Source: Phaeosaccion multiseriatum (taxonomy: Eukaryota; Ochrophyta, other classes). Taken from it: a stretch of 64,000 nt of DNA. The notes beneath the pieces are model-generated. The model made no database searches and was not told the origin of the DNA. It saw nothing but the letters and a program-made list of their open reading frames with translations. A program made the translations under genes and the position numbers. Positions 40,319 to 49,717 of the stretch are shown here, piece after piece; position 1 is the stretch's first letter; every line of letters begins with the position of its first letter. The stretch spans positions 2,914,001-2,978,000 of the forward strand of contig OZ218962.1 in NCBI GenBank assembly GCA_965112735.1, written 5' to 3'.

Positions 40319-41461
40319 ATGGCACGTGCTCCCCCCATGCTGCCCACTCCGGCACCGCCACCCGCGGTGCAAGTAAAGGCCATTCGTGTCCTCGTCGTGA
40401 TCGCCCCTGCTTGCGGCCCCAGTGCTCTACCATCAAGGAGGGCAGTGGCGGGTGTGGGAGAGGCACTCGGACTTTGTGGAGCACGCATGGTGCCCGCTTC
40501 TACCCCCCTTGTGTTCGACGTTCGCCGGGGAGGGGGGAGCCCGGGTGATGGGCTAGGCACCACACTCAGGGCTCAGTACGATGTCGTGTTCATCGATACC
40601 TGGCACCATCACTGGCACCATCACTGGCAGAAGGGAGATGCAAGTCGTAGTTGCGCTGGACATGAGCAGGAGCAGCAGAGGGGGAAGACTGCTGGACCTT
40701 TCTCCTCCTCCTCCTCTTCGTCGTCGTCGACGTTGCCGTCGTCGTCGTCTGTCTGCTGGTGTTCGGAGCCCCAGCACACGAGTCCGTACTTTGTGGGCAA
40801 GGAGATGGCGCGGTTTCTGCGGCATAACAGAAACGACCAGGCCCACATCTATCTGCTAGTCCCCCCCCCATCTCCTTTCGCTGCTGCTGCTGCTGTTGCT
40901 GCTGCTCCCGATACCCAACACGAGCAAGACGCTGAGCTACGGAGCTGCGGGGTGAACGGGGTGGTGGTACAACGAGGCGACCATCTCGTCCCGGAGACCC
41001 TCGTGAAGCTGACCATGAGGATCCTCATGCTCTCCACTACGGGCGTGTCCGGGGGTCGGGGAAGGGTTGGAGGTGGTGCCAGAGGTGGTGAGACTCGAGA
41101 ATCAGAGTGGGCAGGAGGAGGAGTGGGGGGAGGAGAGGAGGCGTATGCCACCAGGAGCGGCTTCTCTTCCCCGCCCCCGTCCTCGTCCTCCCCCCCGCTA
41201 CTACCGCTGGAGTACTCCGTCCAGGGACGCAACACCACCACCACCACCACCATCAGCACCAGCAGCAGCATGGATGTCTTCGACTCGAGATCTGACACAC
41301 TTGACGGGGAGGCCCGGCCTCCACTCGCGAAAGCATGTAGGGCTCCGAGCTGGTGCCACAGCTCCCAGTCTATAGACCACCTCCTTCATCAGCCACACGA
41401 GGGGGGAGGCGGTGGGGAGGAAGAGGTAGGGCGGGGGGGACCATGGGAGGCCTGGGTGTGA
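40319..41461 (+). CDS. Receiver-like (REC) domain protein, copy 2
   Basis: A 380-residue ORF, nearly identical to 35686-36804 over its whole length. The REC-like landmarks are kept: AIRVLVVI, QYDVVFID, EMARFLRHN, AHIYLLV, SCGVNGVVVQRG. One block differs strongly: copy 1 reads TTGTITGTITGRRG where copy 2 reads TWHHHWHHHWQKG, the result of two compensating indels (2 bp and 1 bp). Copy 2 also has a Thr run near its C-terminal third. Upstream sequence is the FNIP stub A', so its promoter differs from copy 1. Function is unproven; the acidic pocket is absent here too. Confidence 0.5.
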   Translation: MARAPPMLPTPAPPPAVQVKAIRVLVVIAPACGPSALPSRRAVAGVGEALGLCGARMVPASTPLVFDVRRGGGSPGDGLGTTLRAQYDVVFIDTWHHHWHHHWQKGDASRSCAGHEQEQQRGKTAGPFSSSSSSSSSTLPSSSSVCWCSEPQHTSPYFVGKEMARFLRHNRNDQAHIYLLVPPPSPFAAAAAVAAAPDTQHEQDAELRSCGVNGVVVQRGDHLVPETLVKLTMRILMLSTTGVSGGRGRVGGGARGGETRESEWAGGGVGGGEEAYATRSGFSSPPPSSSSPPLLPLEYSVQGRNTTTTTTISTSSSMDVFDSRSDTLDGEARPPLAKACRAPSWCHSSQSIDHLLHQPHEGGGGGEEEVGRGGPWEAWV

Positions 41462-42178
41462 GGGTCCCGTGTGCGGAGGAGTGGTGGAAGGCACTTAATG
41501 GAGAGGAGGGAGGGGCGCGTCTGTGGAAGGAGGTGGCACGGACTCGCCCGCCCCTGTCTATGTCTGCAAGGTGTACCTGGAGAGGAGAGAGAGAGAGAGG
41601 GAGGAGAGGGAGAGACAAAAGAGGGAGGGAGAGAAGCCTATACATAGTTTTGTTACAGAGAGAGGGATCGGAAAGGGAGAGGACGACACAGAAAGTGTGG
41701 TAAATACATAAAAGGCGCGGGGTGGCACAGGAGCGCGAGCACGAGCACGAAAGAAAGAGAGAAAGAAGGAGGAGAGGCTTAGCTGCGCTTCGTCCTCTTC
41801 GAAAACAAACGTAACTGTGATTACGAGAACAAACATAACGATGTATGTATACCCTAAAGAGGGCCCAGGAGCTCCTGCTCTTCCCACTGCACAACCGACC
41901 CAGCCGCTCTTCCTCTGCCGTTTCCCATTTTCGCCATCGTAGTTTTATACATCTTTTATGCACGTATAAATATAGCTTCCCCCGCTACTCCCCCCCGCTC
42001 CTCCCCGCAGCTCCTCTCTGCACTGAAAGACGGACAGGTGACAAGTGACTCCCTTGTTGGCTACGCTGCTCGCTCCCCCTCGGTTGCCGCACCTCCTGCT
42101 GAGACCTCCCCCCTCTTGAGGCAGGGCCTACGAGAGCTGTGCTGTGCTGTGCGTTGTCGTCCTGTCCCATCGCCTTCC

Positions 42179-44578
42179 TCAGCAGCGGGTCACCTTAAGC
42201 CCCTCGGGTAGATCTGCAGGCAGCTGGTATTCCTCCCCAACCGTAAGAATCCTGAGGCTAGCAGGCAGGCTCTCCAGAGGGCAGGTGTACTCCGGTCTCA
42301 GTCTGAGCCCCCGGAGAGAAGCAGGCAGCTTCAGAGGGTGGTTAAAGCACTTCCCCATCGCCACATGCTCCACACCGCAAGGAAGGACCAAGTGCTGATT
42401 GAACTGTGAGGCCTCATGAAATGCGATCTTCTTGAGCGAGAGAGGCAGCTCCAGAGGGAGGTTAAAGTCAGGACCCATCACCACCTCCTCCACACCGCAA
42501 GGAAGGTCCAGCTGCTGATTGAACTTAGCATACCCCCTGCCGAATCTGATCTTCTTCAAAGAGGCAGGGAGGTCCAGAGGGAGGTTAAAGTCAGGCCCCA
42601 TCCAAACCTCCTCCACACCGCAAGGAAGGACCAAGTGCTGATTGAACTTCGAATCGGGGTCAAATGTGATCTTCTTGAGCGAGGCAGGCAGCTCCAGAGG
42701 GAGGTTGAAGTACCGCCCCATCCAAACCTGCTCCACACCGCAAGGAAGGATCAGGGGCTGATTGTACTTCGAGCTCCCATCAAATATGATCCTCTTGACT
42801 GAAGCAGGCAGCTCCAGAGGGAGGTTAAAGTGCTGCCCCATCTCCACCTCCTCCACACCACAAGGAAGGATCAGGGGCTGATTGTACTTCGATTCCACAG
42901 CAAATTTGATCTTCTGGAGCGAGGCAGGCAGCTTCAGAGGGAGATTAAAGTCACGCCCCACTATCACCTCCTCCGCGCCACAAGGAAGGAGCAGCTGCTG
43001 ATTGAACTTCTGGCCCAGTCTGATCTTCTGGAGCGAGGCAGGCAGCTCTAGAGGGTGGTTAAAGCACTTCCCCATCTGCAGCTCCTCCACACCACAAGGA
43101 ATGTCCAACTGCTGATTGAACTCCGATTCCATATCAAATGCGATCTTCTTGAGCGAGGCAGGGAGGTCCAGAGGGAGGTTAAAGTGCTTCCCCATCTGCA
43201 GCTCCTCCACACCACAAGGAAGGTCCAAGTGATGATTGAACTGTGAGCCCTTATCAAATCTGATCTTCTTCAACGAGGCAGGCAGCTCCAGAGGGAGATT
43301 AAAGTACTCCCCCATGTCCACCTCCTCCACACCACAAGGAAGGTCCACGTGCTGATTGAAGTGATTCCCAAATATGATCTTCTTGAGCGAGGCAGGCAGG
43401 TCCAGAGGGCGGTTAAAGCGCCACCCCATGTCCACGTCCTCCACACCAAAAGGAAGGTCCAAGTGCTGATTGAAGAGTGAGTCATACCCAAATCTGATCT
43501 TCTTGAGCGAGGCAGGCAGCTCCAGAGGGAGGTTAAACCCACACCCCATGTCCACCTCCTCCACACCACAAGGAAGGTCAATGTGCTGATTGAACGTAGA
43601 GGTGAAGCCAAATCTGATCTTCTTGAGCGAGGCAGGCAGCTCCAGAGGGAGGTTGAAGCCATTCCCCATCCCCACCTCCTCCACACCGCAAGGGAGGATC
43701 AGGGGCTGCTTGAACTTCGAGCTCCCAACAAATATGATCCTCTTCACTGAAGCAGGCAGCTCCAGAGGGAGGTTAAAGTCACCCCCCACTATCACCTCCT
43801 CCACGCCACAAGGAAGGAGCAGCTGCTGATTGAACTTCTGGCCCAGTCTGATCTTCTGGAGCGAGGCAGGCAGGTCCAGGGGGGAGTCAAAGTGACACCC
43901 CATCTCCACCTCCTCGACTGTGCTTGGTACCGACACGGCTTGATTGAAACTGTCGGAGAAAATAAGGCGCTTCACCGATGCTGGCAGCAGCGCCAATGCT
44001 TTTCTAGCGAGAGCCTTGTCCTCAGCGGTGTTAGGAGTCGTACTTTCGATAAACGCCGTTGTCACGTCAAAGTAGGGGGCGACGGTACGGCCGAGCTTCA
44101 CAGCCGCGACGCGAAAGAAACCACTGCCCGCTTCGACTGCCTGCTCTTCGTCTTCCTCCTCTTGCCTCTCCTGGATCATTCCCGACTTCCCCACCTCTTC
44201 AGCAGGCTCAGTACCCGCCGGCTCTACGGAGAATGATAAAGCAACCTTCCTCGAGTCCTCTTCCTTCTGGTTCTTCAGCAAGCTTAGCATACGACGCTGT
44301 ACACACTCGGGCATGTCGGTATTGATCACCAGAGTGCGGGAGGTGGCCTCATCGAGCTCCTTGCACACTCCCCACAGAGCTTTGCTAGGGAAGAGGCACG
44401 CCACACTTCTCAGAGCCGCTGGCCCCGCGCTGCTCCAAGGTACTAAGCTCATTAAGCCCTTGGAGGCTCCTCCTCCCCCCCCGCCTCTCCCTGCTCGCTC
44501 CATAACGGCTTGTTCTTTGTCTTTTGGTTTGGTTGAAGGAACGGCTTTTGGTAACTTTATTACACCCTTAAGTGCCAT
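42179..44578 (-). CDS. FNIP-like repeat protein B, intact
   Basis: One exon, up to 799 residues. The first ATG (44578) lies inside a 37-bp tandem duplication; the second, at 44503 (MERAGRGGG), aligns with the start of A and may be the true one. The N-terminal module KALWGVCKELDEATSRTLVI, linker, FFRVAAVKLG and cap LALLPASVKRLIFSDSFNQA match A. About 27 FNIP-like units of the two alternating types follow, with an internal duplication of the KIRLGQKFNQQLLLPCG unit pair. The C-terminal cap YTCPLESLPASLRIL and LPADLPEGLKV is complete. Convergent with REC-like copy 2, as A is with copy 1. Confidence 0.85.
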   Translation of the reverse strand: MALKGVIKLPKAVPSTKPKDKEQAVMERAGRGGGGGGASKGLMSLVPWSSAGPAALRSVACLFPSKALWGVCKELDEATSRTLVINTDMPECVQRRMLSLLKNQKEEDSRKVALSFSVEPAGTEPAEEVGKSGMIQERQEEEDEEQAVEAGSGFFRVAAVKLGRTVAPYFDVTTAFIESTTPNTAEDKALARKALALLPASVKRLIFSDSFNQAVSVPSTVEEVEMGCHFDSPLDLPASLQKIRLGQKFNQQLLLPCGVEEVIVGGDFNLPLELPASVKRIIFVGSSKFKQPLILPCGVEEVGMGNGFNLPLELPASLKKIRFGFTSTFNQHIDLPCGVEEVDMGCGFNLPLELPASLKKIRFGYDSLFNQHLDLPFGVEDVDMGWRFNRPLDLPASLKKIIFGNHFNQHVDLPCGVEEVDMGEYFNLPLELPASLKKIRFDKGSQFNHHLDLPCGVEELQMGKHFNLPLDLPASLKKIAFDMESEFNQQLDIPCGVEELQMGKCFNHPLELPASLQKIRLGQKFNQQLLLPCGAEEVIVGRDFNLPLKLPASLQKIKFAVESKYNQPLILPCGVEEVEMGQHFNLPLELPASVKRIIFDGSSKYNQPLILPCGVEQVWMGRYFNLPLELPASLKKITFDPDSKFNQHLVLPCGVEEVWMGPDFNLPLDLPASLKKIRFGRGYAKFNQQLDLPCGVEEVVMGPDFNLPLELPLSLKKIAFHEASQFNQHLVLPCGVEHVAMGKCFNHPLKLPASLRGLRLRPEYTCPLESLPASLRILTVGEEYQLPADLPEGLKVTRC

Positions 44579-44632
44579 CTATGGTTGAAATATATATTAC
44601 ACCCTTAAGTGCCATCTATGGTTGTCTAAAAG
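44559..44632. repeat. 37-bp tandem duplication at the 5' end of gene B
   Basis: ATTACACCCTTAAGTGCCAT and CTATGGTTG occur twice, 37 bp apart. On the minus strand each copy carries ATGGCACTTAAGGGTGTAAT, so each offers an ATG; the upstream one is out of frame with B. The core CTTAAGGGTGTAATATATAT recurs at 49649-49668. Confidence 0.85.
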
Positions 44633-45112
44633 TAATGTCTCACCGCCCCGGGGAACTTAGCCCTCGAGGTCGTGTCCCTCTGACTCATCAGTTCTTCCCA
44701 TTGGAACAAAGTTGATACCAGCCAGGATCCTGTGGCGAACCGATCGTTCGTGTCGGGCCCGCTGGAGCGCTACGGCTAATCGTCGCCGAATGACGCAAAC
44801 AGCCCTCGCATAAGCCCTCGTGTCAAGATGTTCGTGCCCCCCAGCCATGTGGGTGGCGAGTGTTTTAAAAAACATCTGTGCTGACGGGCCAAATGCACCT
44901 TGCTGTTCTATTGCAAAAGGGACAAGGTGGTACCGCGTGGGGTCATAGTGGATGTCCCCACCCTGGCCTTCCATGCCTACCTGTGGCACCCCATACCTGG
45001 TCCGCTTGGTCGCTTCAGCCTTCTTGGCTGCCGCGAGTGCCTCCTTCGATGCCTTGGCCCGGTTGGTGGTGTTGGTGGCATCTGTGAGCGTGACGTCGAT
45101 CATGAATGGTTG
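44618..45112 (-). mobile_element. Non-LTR retrotransposon remnant (C-terminal end of the reverse-transcriptase ORF)
   Basis: Minus-strand frame 45103-44657 codes 148 residues including DVTLTDATNTTNRAKASKEA, RYHLVPFAIEQQGAFGPSAQ and RRLAVALQRARHE. This matches the order found after the RT domain in LINE-type ORF2 proteins of algae and other protists (DVTVxDP, then FVPFAxExxGxxG, then LSVALQRG). RT and endonuclease parts are absent, so the copy is 5'-truncated. ATGGTTG occurs at both borders (44618-44624 and 45106-45112) and may be a target-site duplication. Confidence 0.6.
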
Positions 45113-45166
45113 AAGGAAAAAACTTTATTGACTTAATAGGAATCACCTAAGAAACTGAAAGTGTGA

Positions 45167-45200
<34 letters not shown>

Positions 45201-45339
45201 GTGTCGCTGTGTCTCCGGGGCCCTCGAGGGGCCGGTTACTCCCCCTCTAGGGCGGGGAGGGGGAGTGCGGGACCGGCTCCGCGGTTGAGCCGACCCAGGA
45301 AGGCGCGCTCCCGCTCCGAGAGCCACATGGTTGAAGGAA
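45106..45339 (-). mobile_element. Second 5'-truncated retroelement insertion with 13-bp target-site duplication
   Basis: ATGGTTGAAGGAA flanks the segment 45119-45326 on both sides (45106-45118 and 45327-45339). Read on the minus strand the insert has an ORF end (WLSERERAFLGRLNRG, ending ALEGE and TAA), a CA microsatellite and AATAAA at 45129-45124 close to its 3' border. ORF end, poly-A signal and duplication fit a retroposed 3' fragment. It abuts the LINE remnant, and both used the same target word CAACCAT. Confidence 0.55.
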
Positions 45340-45347
45340 CGAAAATT

Positions 45348-45394
45348 CTGTGATTGCGGCGACGATCTCGTGGGTCGTTGGTGCTCCGCCTTCC
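45348..45394 (+). promoter_or_regulatory. Conserved intergenic segment, copy 2 (upstream of gene C)
   Basis: CTGTGATTGCGGCGACGATC, then TCGTGGGTCGTTGGTGCTCC, 64 bp before the ATG of C. Same orientation and position as the other three copies. Confidence 0.6.
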
Positions 45395-45457
45395 TCAAAG
45401 CCTATCAACGACCACTATCAACGACCACGAGAAAGAAAAAAACAGACATAGGAGGGG

Positions 45458-47104
45458 ATGACGGACAATGGTTCGAAGGTGGCCACGGTGGCCTTAAGAA
45501 CGGTGGCGTGGCTCTTCCCCAGCAAAGCTCTGTGGGGAGTGTGCAAGGAGGTGGATGAGGCCACCTCCCGCACTTTAGTGATCAACGCCGCCATGCCAGA
45601 AGATGTCCAGCAACGCGTGCTGGGTATGTTGGAGCAGCAGAAGAATGACGAGGAGGAGGGAAACGCGACATCGCCCTGTTCAAGTGATATCAATGAGGGA
45701 AGAGATGATGGGGGGAGCGTCCGACCGTCCGGGGGGAAGAAGGCGAAGGGGCAACGGAAGAAGGAAGAGGAGGAAGTAGTGGGTGTTTCGTCCTCTTCAA
45801 TTGCTACGACGAGGGACGGAAGCAGTGCCGGGGGGAGCGGGGGGAAGAAGGCGAAGATGCAGCGGAAGGAGGAAGAGGAGGAACCGTTGTCCTCTTTCGA
45901 TGATGCGACGACTGAGGGAGGCAGTTCTGGGGGAGGTGTCCGACTGTCATTGGAGATGAACAAGGCGAAGAGGCAGCGAAGGGAAGCTCAAAGAATGTCA
46001 TTTCGTGTCGCGGCTGTGGAGCTTGGCCTCAGGAGCATACCAAAGTCTTTAGGGCGCGAAGCCAACGTTTCTGCTGATGAGGCTCTCATTGCCAAGGTTT
46101 TGACGCTGTTGCCACGATCATTGAAGCGGGTCCGCTTCTTCGACTCTTTGGACCAGGACTTCGGCCAGGCCCACCTGTGTCTACCGAGCACAGTGGAGGA
46201 GTTGCAGTTTGGTCCTCAATTCAACAAGCCGGTGCAGGTACCTGCCTCGCTCAAGAAGATCACATTTGGCAAGACTTTCAATCAGCACGTGGTCCTTCCT
46301 AGTGGTGTGGAGGAGGTGGAGATGGGGCATGAGTTTGACCTCCCTCTGGACCTGCCTGCTTCGCTGAAGAAGATCACATTTGGGGAGAGCTTTACTCAGC
46401 ACGCGGTCCTTCCCTGCAGTGTGGAGGAGGTGGAGATGGGCAGGGCCTTTAACCGGTCCCTAGTCCTGCCTGCCTCGCTCAAGAAGATCTCGTTTCACTG
46501 GAAATCGAACTTCAATCAGCAGCTGGTCCTTCCTTGTGGCGTGGAGGAGGTGCACATGGGAGGTGACTTTGACCTCCCTCTGGACCTGCCTGCCTCACTG
46601 AAGAAGATCAAGTTTCGCAAGCTCTTCAATCAGCACGTGGTCCTTCCTAGTGGTGTGGAGGAGGTGGTGATGGGGCTTGAGTTTAACCTCCCTCTGGAGC
46701 TGCCTGCCTCGCTAAAGAAGATGATATTTGGCAGTCGCTTCAATCAGCACGTGGTCCTTCCTAGTGGTGTGGAGGAGGTGGAGATGGGGCGTGACTTTAA
46801 CCTCCCATTGGACCTGCCTGCCTCGCTCAAGAAGATCAGACTTGGCAGAAAGTTTAATCAGCACGTGGTCCTTCCTGGGGGTGTGGAGGAGGTGGTGATG
46901 GGGCGTGACTTTAACCTCCCTCTTGACCTCCCTGTCTCGCTCAAGAAGGTCAGATTTGGCAAATGCTTCAATCAGCCCTTGGTCCTTCCTGACGGTGTGG
47001 AGGAGGTGGAGATGGGTGAGGGCTTTGACCTGCCTCTTGACATGCCTGCCTCCTTGAAGAAGATCAGATTTGGCAGACACTTCAATCACACGTGGCGCAG
47101 ATAG
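45458..47104 (+). CDS. FNIP-like repeat protein C, 3' end lost
   Basis: 548 residues from MTDNGSKVATVALRTVAW. It has the N-terminal module KALWGVCKEVDEATSRTLVI, a linker with repeated KKAKxQRKKEEEE and SSSxxDGSSAGGS units, FRVAAVELG and the cap LTLLPRSLKRVRFFDSLDQD. About 15 FNIP-like units follow. The frame stops at FNHTWRR; the C-terminal cap (YTCPLESLPA...) found in A, B, F and G is missing. Further out-of-frame FNIP units lie downstream, so the gene has been shortened by deletions. It may still make a shorter solenoid. Confidence 0.75.
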   Translation: MTDNGSKVATVALRTVAWLFPSKALWGVCKEVDEATSRTLVINAAMPEDVQQRVLGMLEQQKNDEEEGNATSPCSSDINEGRDDGGSVRPSGGKKAKGQRKKEEEEVVGVSSSSIATTRDGSSAGGSGGKKAKMQRKEEEEEPLSSFDDATTEGGSSGGGVRLSLEMNKAKRQRREAQRMSFRVAAVELGLRSIPKSLGREANVSADEALIAKVLTLLPRSLKRVRFFDSLDQDFGQAHLCLPSTVEELQFGPQFNKPVQVPASLKKITFGKTFNQHVVLPSGVEEVEMGHEFDLPLDLPASLKKITFGESFTQHAVLPCSVEEVEMGRAFNRSLVLPASLKKISFHWKSNFNQQLVLPCGVEEVHMGGDFDLPLDLPASLKKIKFRKLFNQHVVLPSGVEEVVMGLEFNLPLELPASLKKMIFGSRFNQHVVLPSGVEEVEMGRDFNLPLDLPASLKKIRLGRKFNQHVVLPGGVEEVVMGRDFNLPLDLPVSLKKVRFGKCFNQPLVLPDGVEEVEMGEGFDLPLDMPASLKKIRFGRHFNHTWRR

Positions 47105-47290
47105 GATATTCATTCACCCTCCCCATGGACCTGCCTTGTGGTGTGGAGGAGGTGGTGATGGGCCACGCCATTAACCTCCCTCTGGATCTGCCTGCCGCTC
47201 AGGAAGGTCAAATTTGATGGGTGGTCGAAGTTCAGTCAGCACGTGGTCCTCCTTGCGGTGTGGAGGAGGTTGTATATATAACGGAACACC
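47105..47290 (+). pseudogene. Decayed FNIP units after the stop of gene C
   Basis: Frames read GYSFTLPMDLPCGVEEVVMG then HAINLPLDLPA, followed after a 1-bp loss by KVKFDGWSKFSQHVVL, and after another 1-bp loss by CGVEEVVYI. At least three lesions separate these from the upstream frame. Confidence 0.8.
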
Positions 47291-47918
47291 ACTCAAAAGG
47301 CACCTTCTGGACCGGCCTACCCCTGCGAAACGGCTCCTTCAATTGAGGACCGAGCCCTGGAGGGAAATCACGATTGCTCCGACTACTGTAGCAAAGGGTG
47401 ACTCAGGGGGAAGGAGGGGATATCAATTTTTCCAAAATAAAGGTAGCATCGCTTTTATCTTGCGTTGTGCTTTCTTGGTGTCCTTTGTCCTGCACATCTC
47501 CCCACCGCACACCCCTTCCACTCTTCCTACCGCACAACCACCCCAGCTCTCCCCCTGACTGCTTCCCCTGTAGCTGCAACTGTGGAGTATGTTTGTTCGC
47601 ACTTCCCCCCGCCTCCCCGTTGCTTCACTCTGCATCGCCTCCTGCTGCTGCTGCAGAGGGCCGGGCAGCTGACTTTCTTGTTGGCTACGCTCCCTCTCCC
47701 CCTCACGCTGCTGCACATCTTGCTGTGACCTCCCTCAGCTCCGTTGAGCACCGCCTGCCTGCCCTCGTGCCTGGAGACAAGGGTGGGGCTCTTCCACAGA
47801 AAGGGTCTGGCTTGTCAATCCCAAAGCCCCCTTTCCCCCTCGACAATAGCACGACAATAGGAGCCATCCTCCTCTTCCTCCCACCGCCCCATCGTCCCCA
47901 GTAGCGTCGTGCAATCCG

Positions 47919-49587
47919 TCAGTAGCGAACCATCTTCAGCCCCTCGGGTACATCTGCCGGCAGGGGACACCTCGTGCTAGCCTCGAGCTTCCTCAGTCCA
48001 GCAGGCAGGCTTTCCAAGGGGCAGGTGTACAGCGCTGACAGCACCAGAGTCCGCAGCGAGGCAGGCAGCTCCAGAGGGAGGTTGAAGTTACGCCCCATCT
48101 CCACCTCCTCCACGCCACAAGGAAGGACCAACGGCTTATTGAACCTGGAGAACTGCTCAAACGTGATTTTCTTCAGAGAGACAGGGAGGTCCAGAGGGAG
48201 GTTAAAGTCATGCCCCATCACCACCTCCTCCACACCACAAGGAAGGTCCAAGTGCTGATTGAACTGTGAGCTCCTGCCAAATGTGATCTTCTTCAGTGAG
48301 GCAGGCAAGTCCAGAGGGTGGTTAAAGCTATCCGCCATCACCACCTCCTCCACGCCGCAAGGAAGGATCAGGGGCTGATTAAACATCGAGCTCCCATCAA
48401 ATCTGATCTTCTTGAGCGAGGCAGGTAATTTCAGGGGGAGGTTAAAGTTCCACCCCATCTCCACCTCCTCCACACCACAGGGAAGAACCAAGTGCTGTTT
48501 GAAGTGCTGGCCAAATCTGACTTTCTTCAGCGAGGCAGGCAGGTCCAGTGGGAGGTTAAAGTCACGCCCCATCTCCACCTCCTCCACACCACAAGGAAGG
48601 TCCACTTGTTGATTAAACCTCGGGCCAAATTTGATCTTCTTGAGCGAGGCAGGCAGGTCCAGAGGGAGGTTAAAGGCACGCCCCATCTCCACCTCCTCCA
48701 CACCGCAAGGAAGAACCACGTGCTGATTGAAGAGATTCCCAAACTTGATCTTCTTCAAAGAGGCAGGCAGCTCCAGTGGGAGGTTAAACTCACGCCCCAT
48801 CACCACCTCCTCCACACCACAAGGAAGGGCCGCGTGCTGATTGAAGAGATTCCCAAACTTGATCTTCTTCAAAGAGGCAGGCAGCTCCAGAAGGAGGTTA
48901 TAGTCACGCCCCATCACCACCTCCTTCACACCACAAGGAAGGTCCACATGTTGATTGAAGAAATTCCCAAACTTGATCTTCTTCAGAGAGGCAGAGGTTG
49001 AACATATTCCCCATCACCACCTCCTCCACACCACAAGGAAGGGTCACGTGCTCCTCGAGCTGAGATCTCCAGCCAAACCGGATCTTCTTCAGGGAGCTAG
49101 GAAGGACCAGAGGACTGCTAAACGCATCCCCCGTCTCCAGCTCCTCGACTGTGCTTGGTAGACACACGCCGGTTTGATTGAAAAAGGGGGAGAAAGACAC
49201 CCGCTTCACCGAAGGCGGTAAAAGCGCGAGCACCTTTGCAACAAGGGCCTCATCTGCACACACCATGGCCTCATCCTCCGCATCTTGCCTAGTCCTGAGG
49301 CCAAGCTCCACCGCCGCCACGCGAAAGAAGCTTCTGCAATAATCGCCTCCCTCCTGTTCCTTCTCCTTCTCCTCAGTAGCATCCGAAGGTGGAGGGGGAA
49401 ATGCAGCGCTTCTCTCATCCTTTCCCTGTTGTCGCTCCAGCATACGCAGGATGCGGTGCTGGACATCGTCGGGCATGCTGGTGCTGATTATCAAAGTGCG
49501 GGAGGTGACCTCATCCACCTCCTTGCACACTCCCCACAGAGCTTTATCGGGAAAGAAGACTGCCACAGTTCGAAGAGCCGCGGGTAA
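47919..49587 (-). pseudogene. FNIP-like gene D, inactivated (no start codon, 14-bp deletion)
   Basis: The 3' part (48947-47919) is open and ends with the cap YTCPLESLPAGLRKL and LPADVPEGLKMVRY. The 5' part from about 49587 reads ALRTVAVFFPDKALWGVCKE and the cap LALLPPSVKRVSFSPFFNQT. They are in different frames because 14 bp are missing near 48996 relative to gene E (GAGGCAGAGGTTG against GAGGCGGGCAGGTCC...GAGGTTG). About 60 bp that hold the start codon region of E are also missing at 49585. Sister of E. Confidence 0.85.
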
Positions 49588-49594
49588 AAGTAAT

Positions 49595-49639
49595 GATCTG
49601 TGAGTGCGGCGACGATCTCGTGGGTAGTTGGTGCACCAC
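49595..49639 (+). promoter_or_regulatory. Conserved intergenic segment, copy 3 (between D and F)
   Basis: GATCTGTGAGTGCGGCGACG, then ATCTCGTGGGTAGTTGGTGC, preceded by AAAGTAAT as in copy 4. It ends about 80 bp before the ATG of F. Confidence 0.65.
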
Positions 49640-49678
49640 ATTCCCTGCTTAAGGGTGTAATATATATACATTCCCTGC
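49639..49678. mobile_element. 20-bp insertion flanked by a 10-bp direct repeat
   Basis: TTAAGGGTGTAATATATATA (49649-49668) sits between two CATTCCCTGC copies (49639-49648, 49669-49678). The sister site at 54185-54194 has a single CATTCCCTGC and no insert. A nearly identical AT-rich core occurs at the 5' end of gene B (44590-44609, other strand). Confidence 0.7.
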
Positions 49679-49717
49679 CGCCGAGGAGCCGGGCGGCAAC
49701 GACAATCAAAGGAGAGA

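Noticed and set aside
45147-45398. 83-codon minus-strand ORF with Pro/Arg-rich sequence
   Set aside because: Wrong frame relative to the better-supported ORF end inside the retroelement fragment; contains the CA tract.
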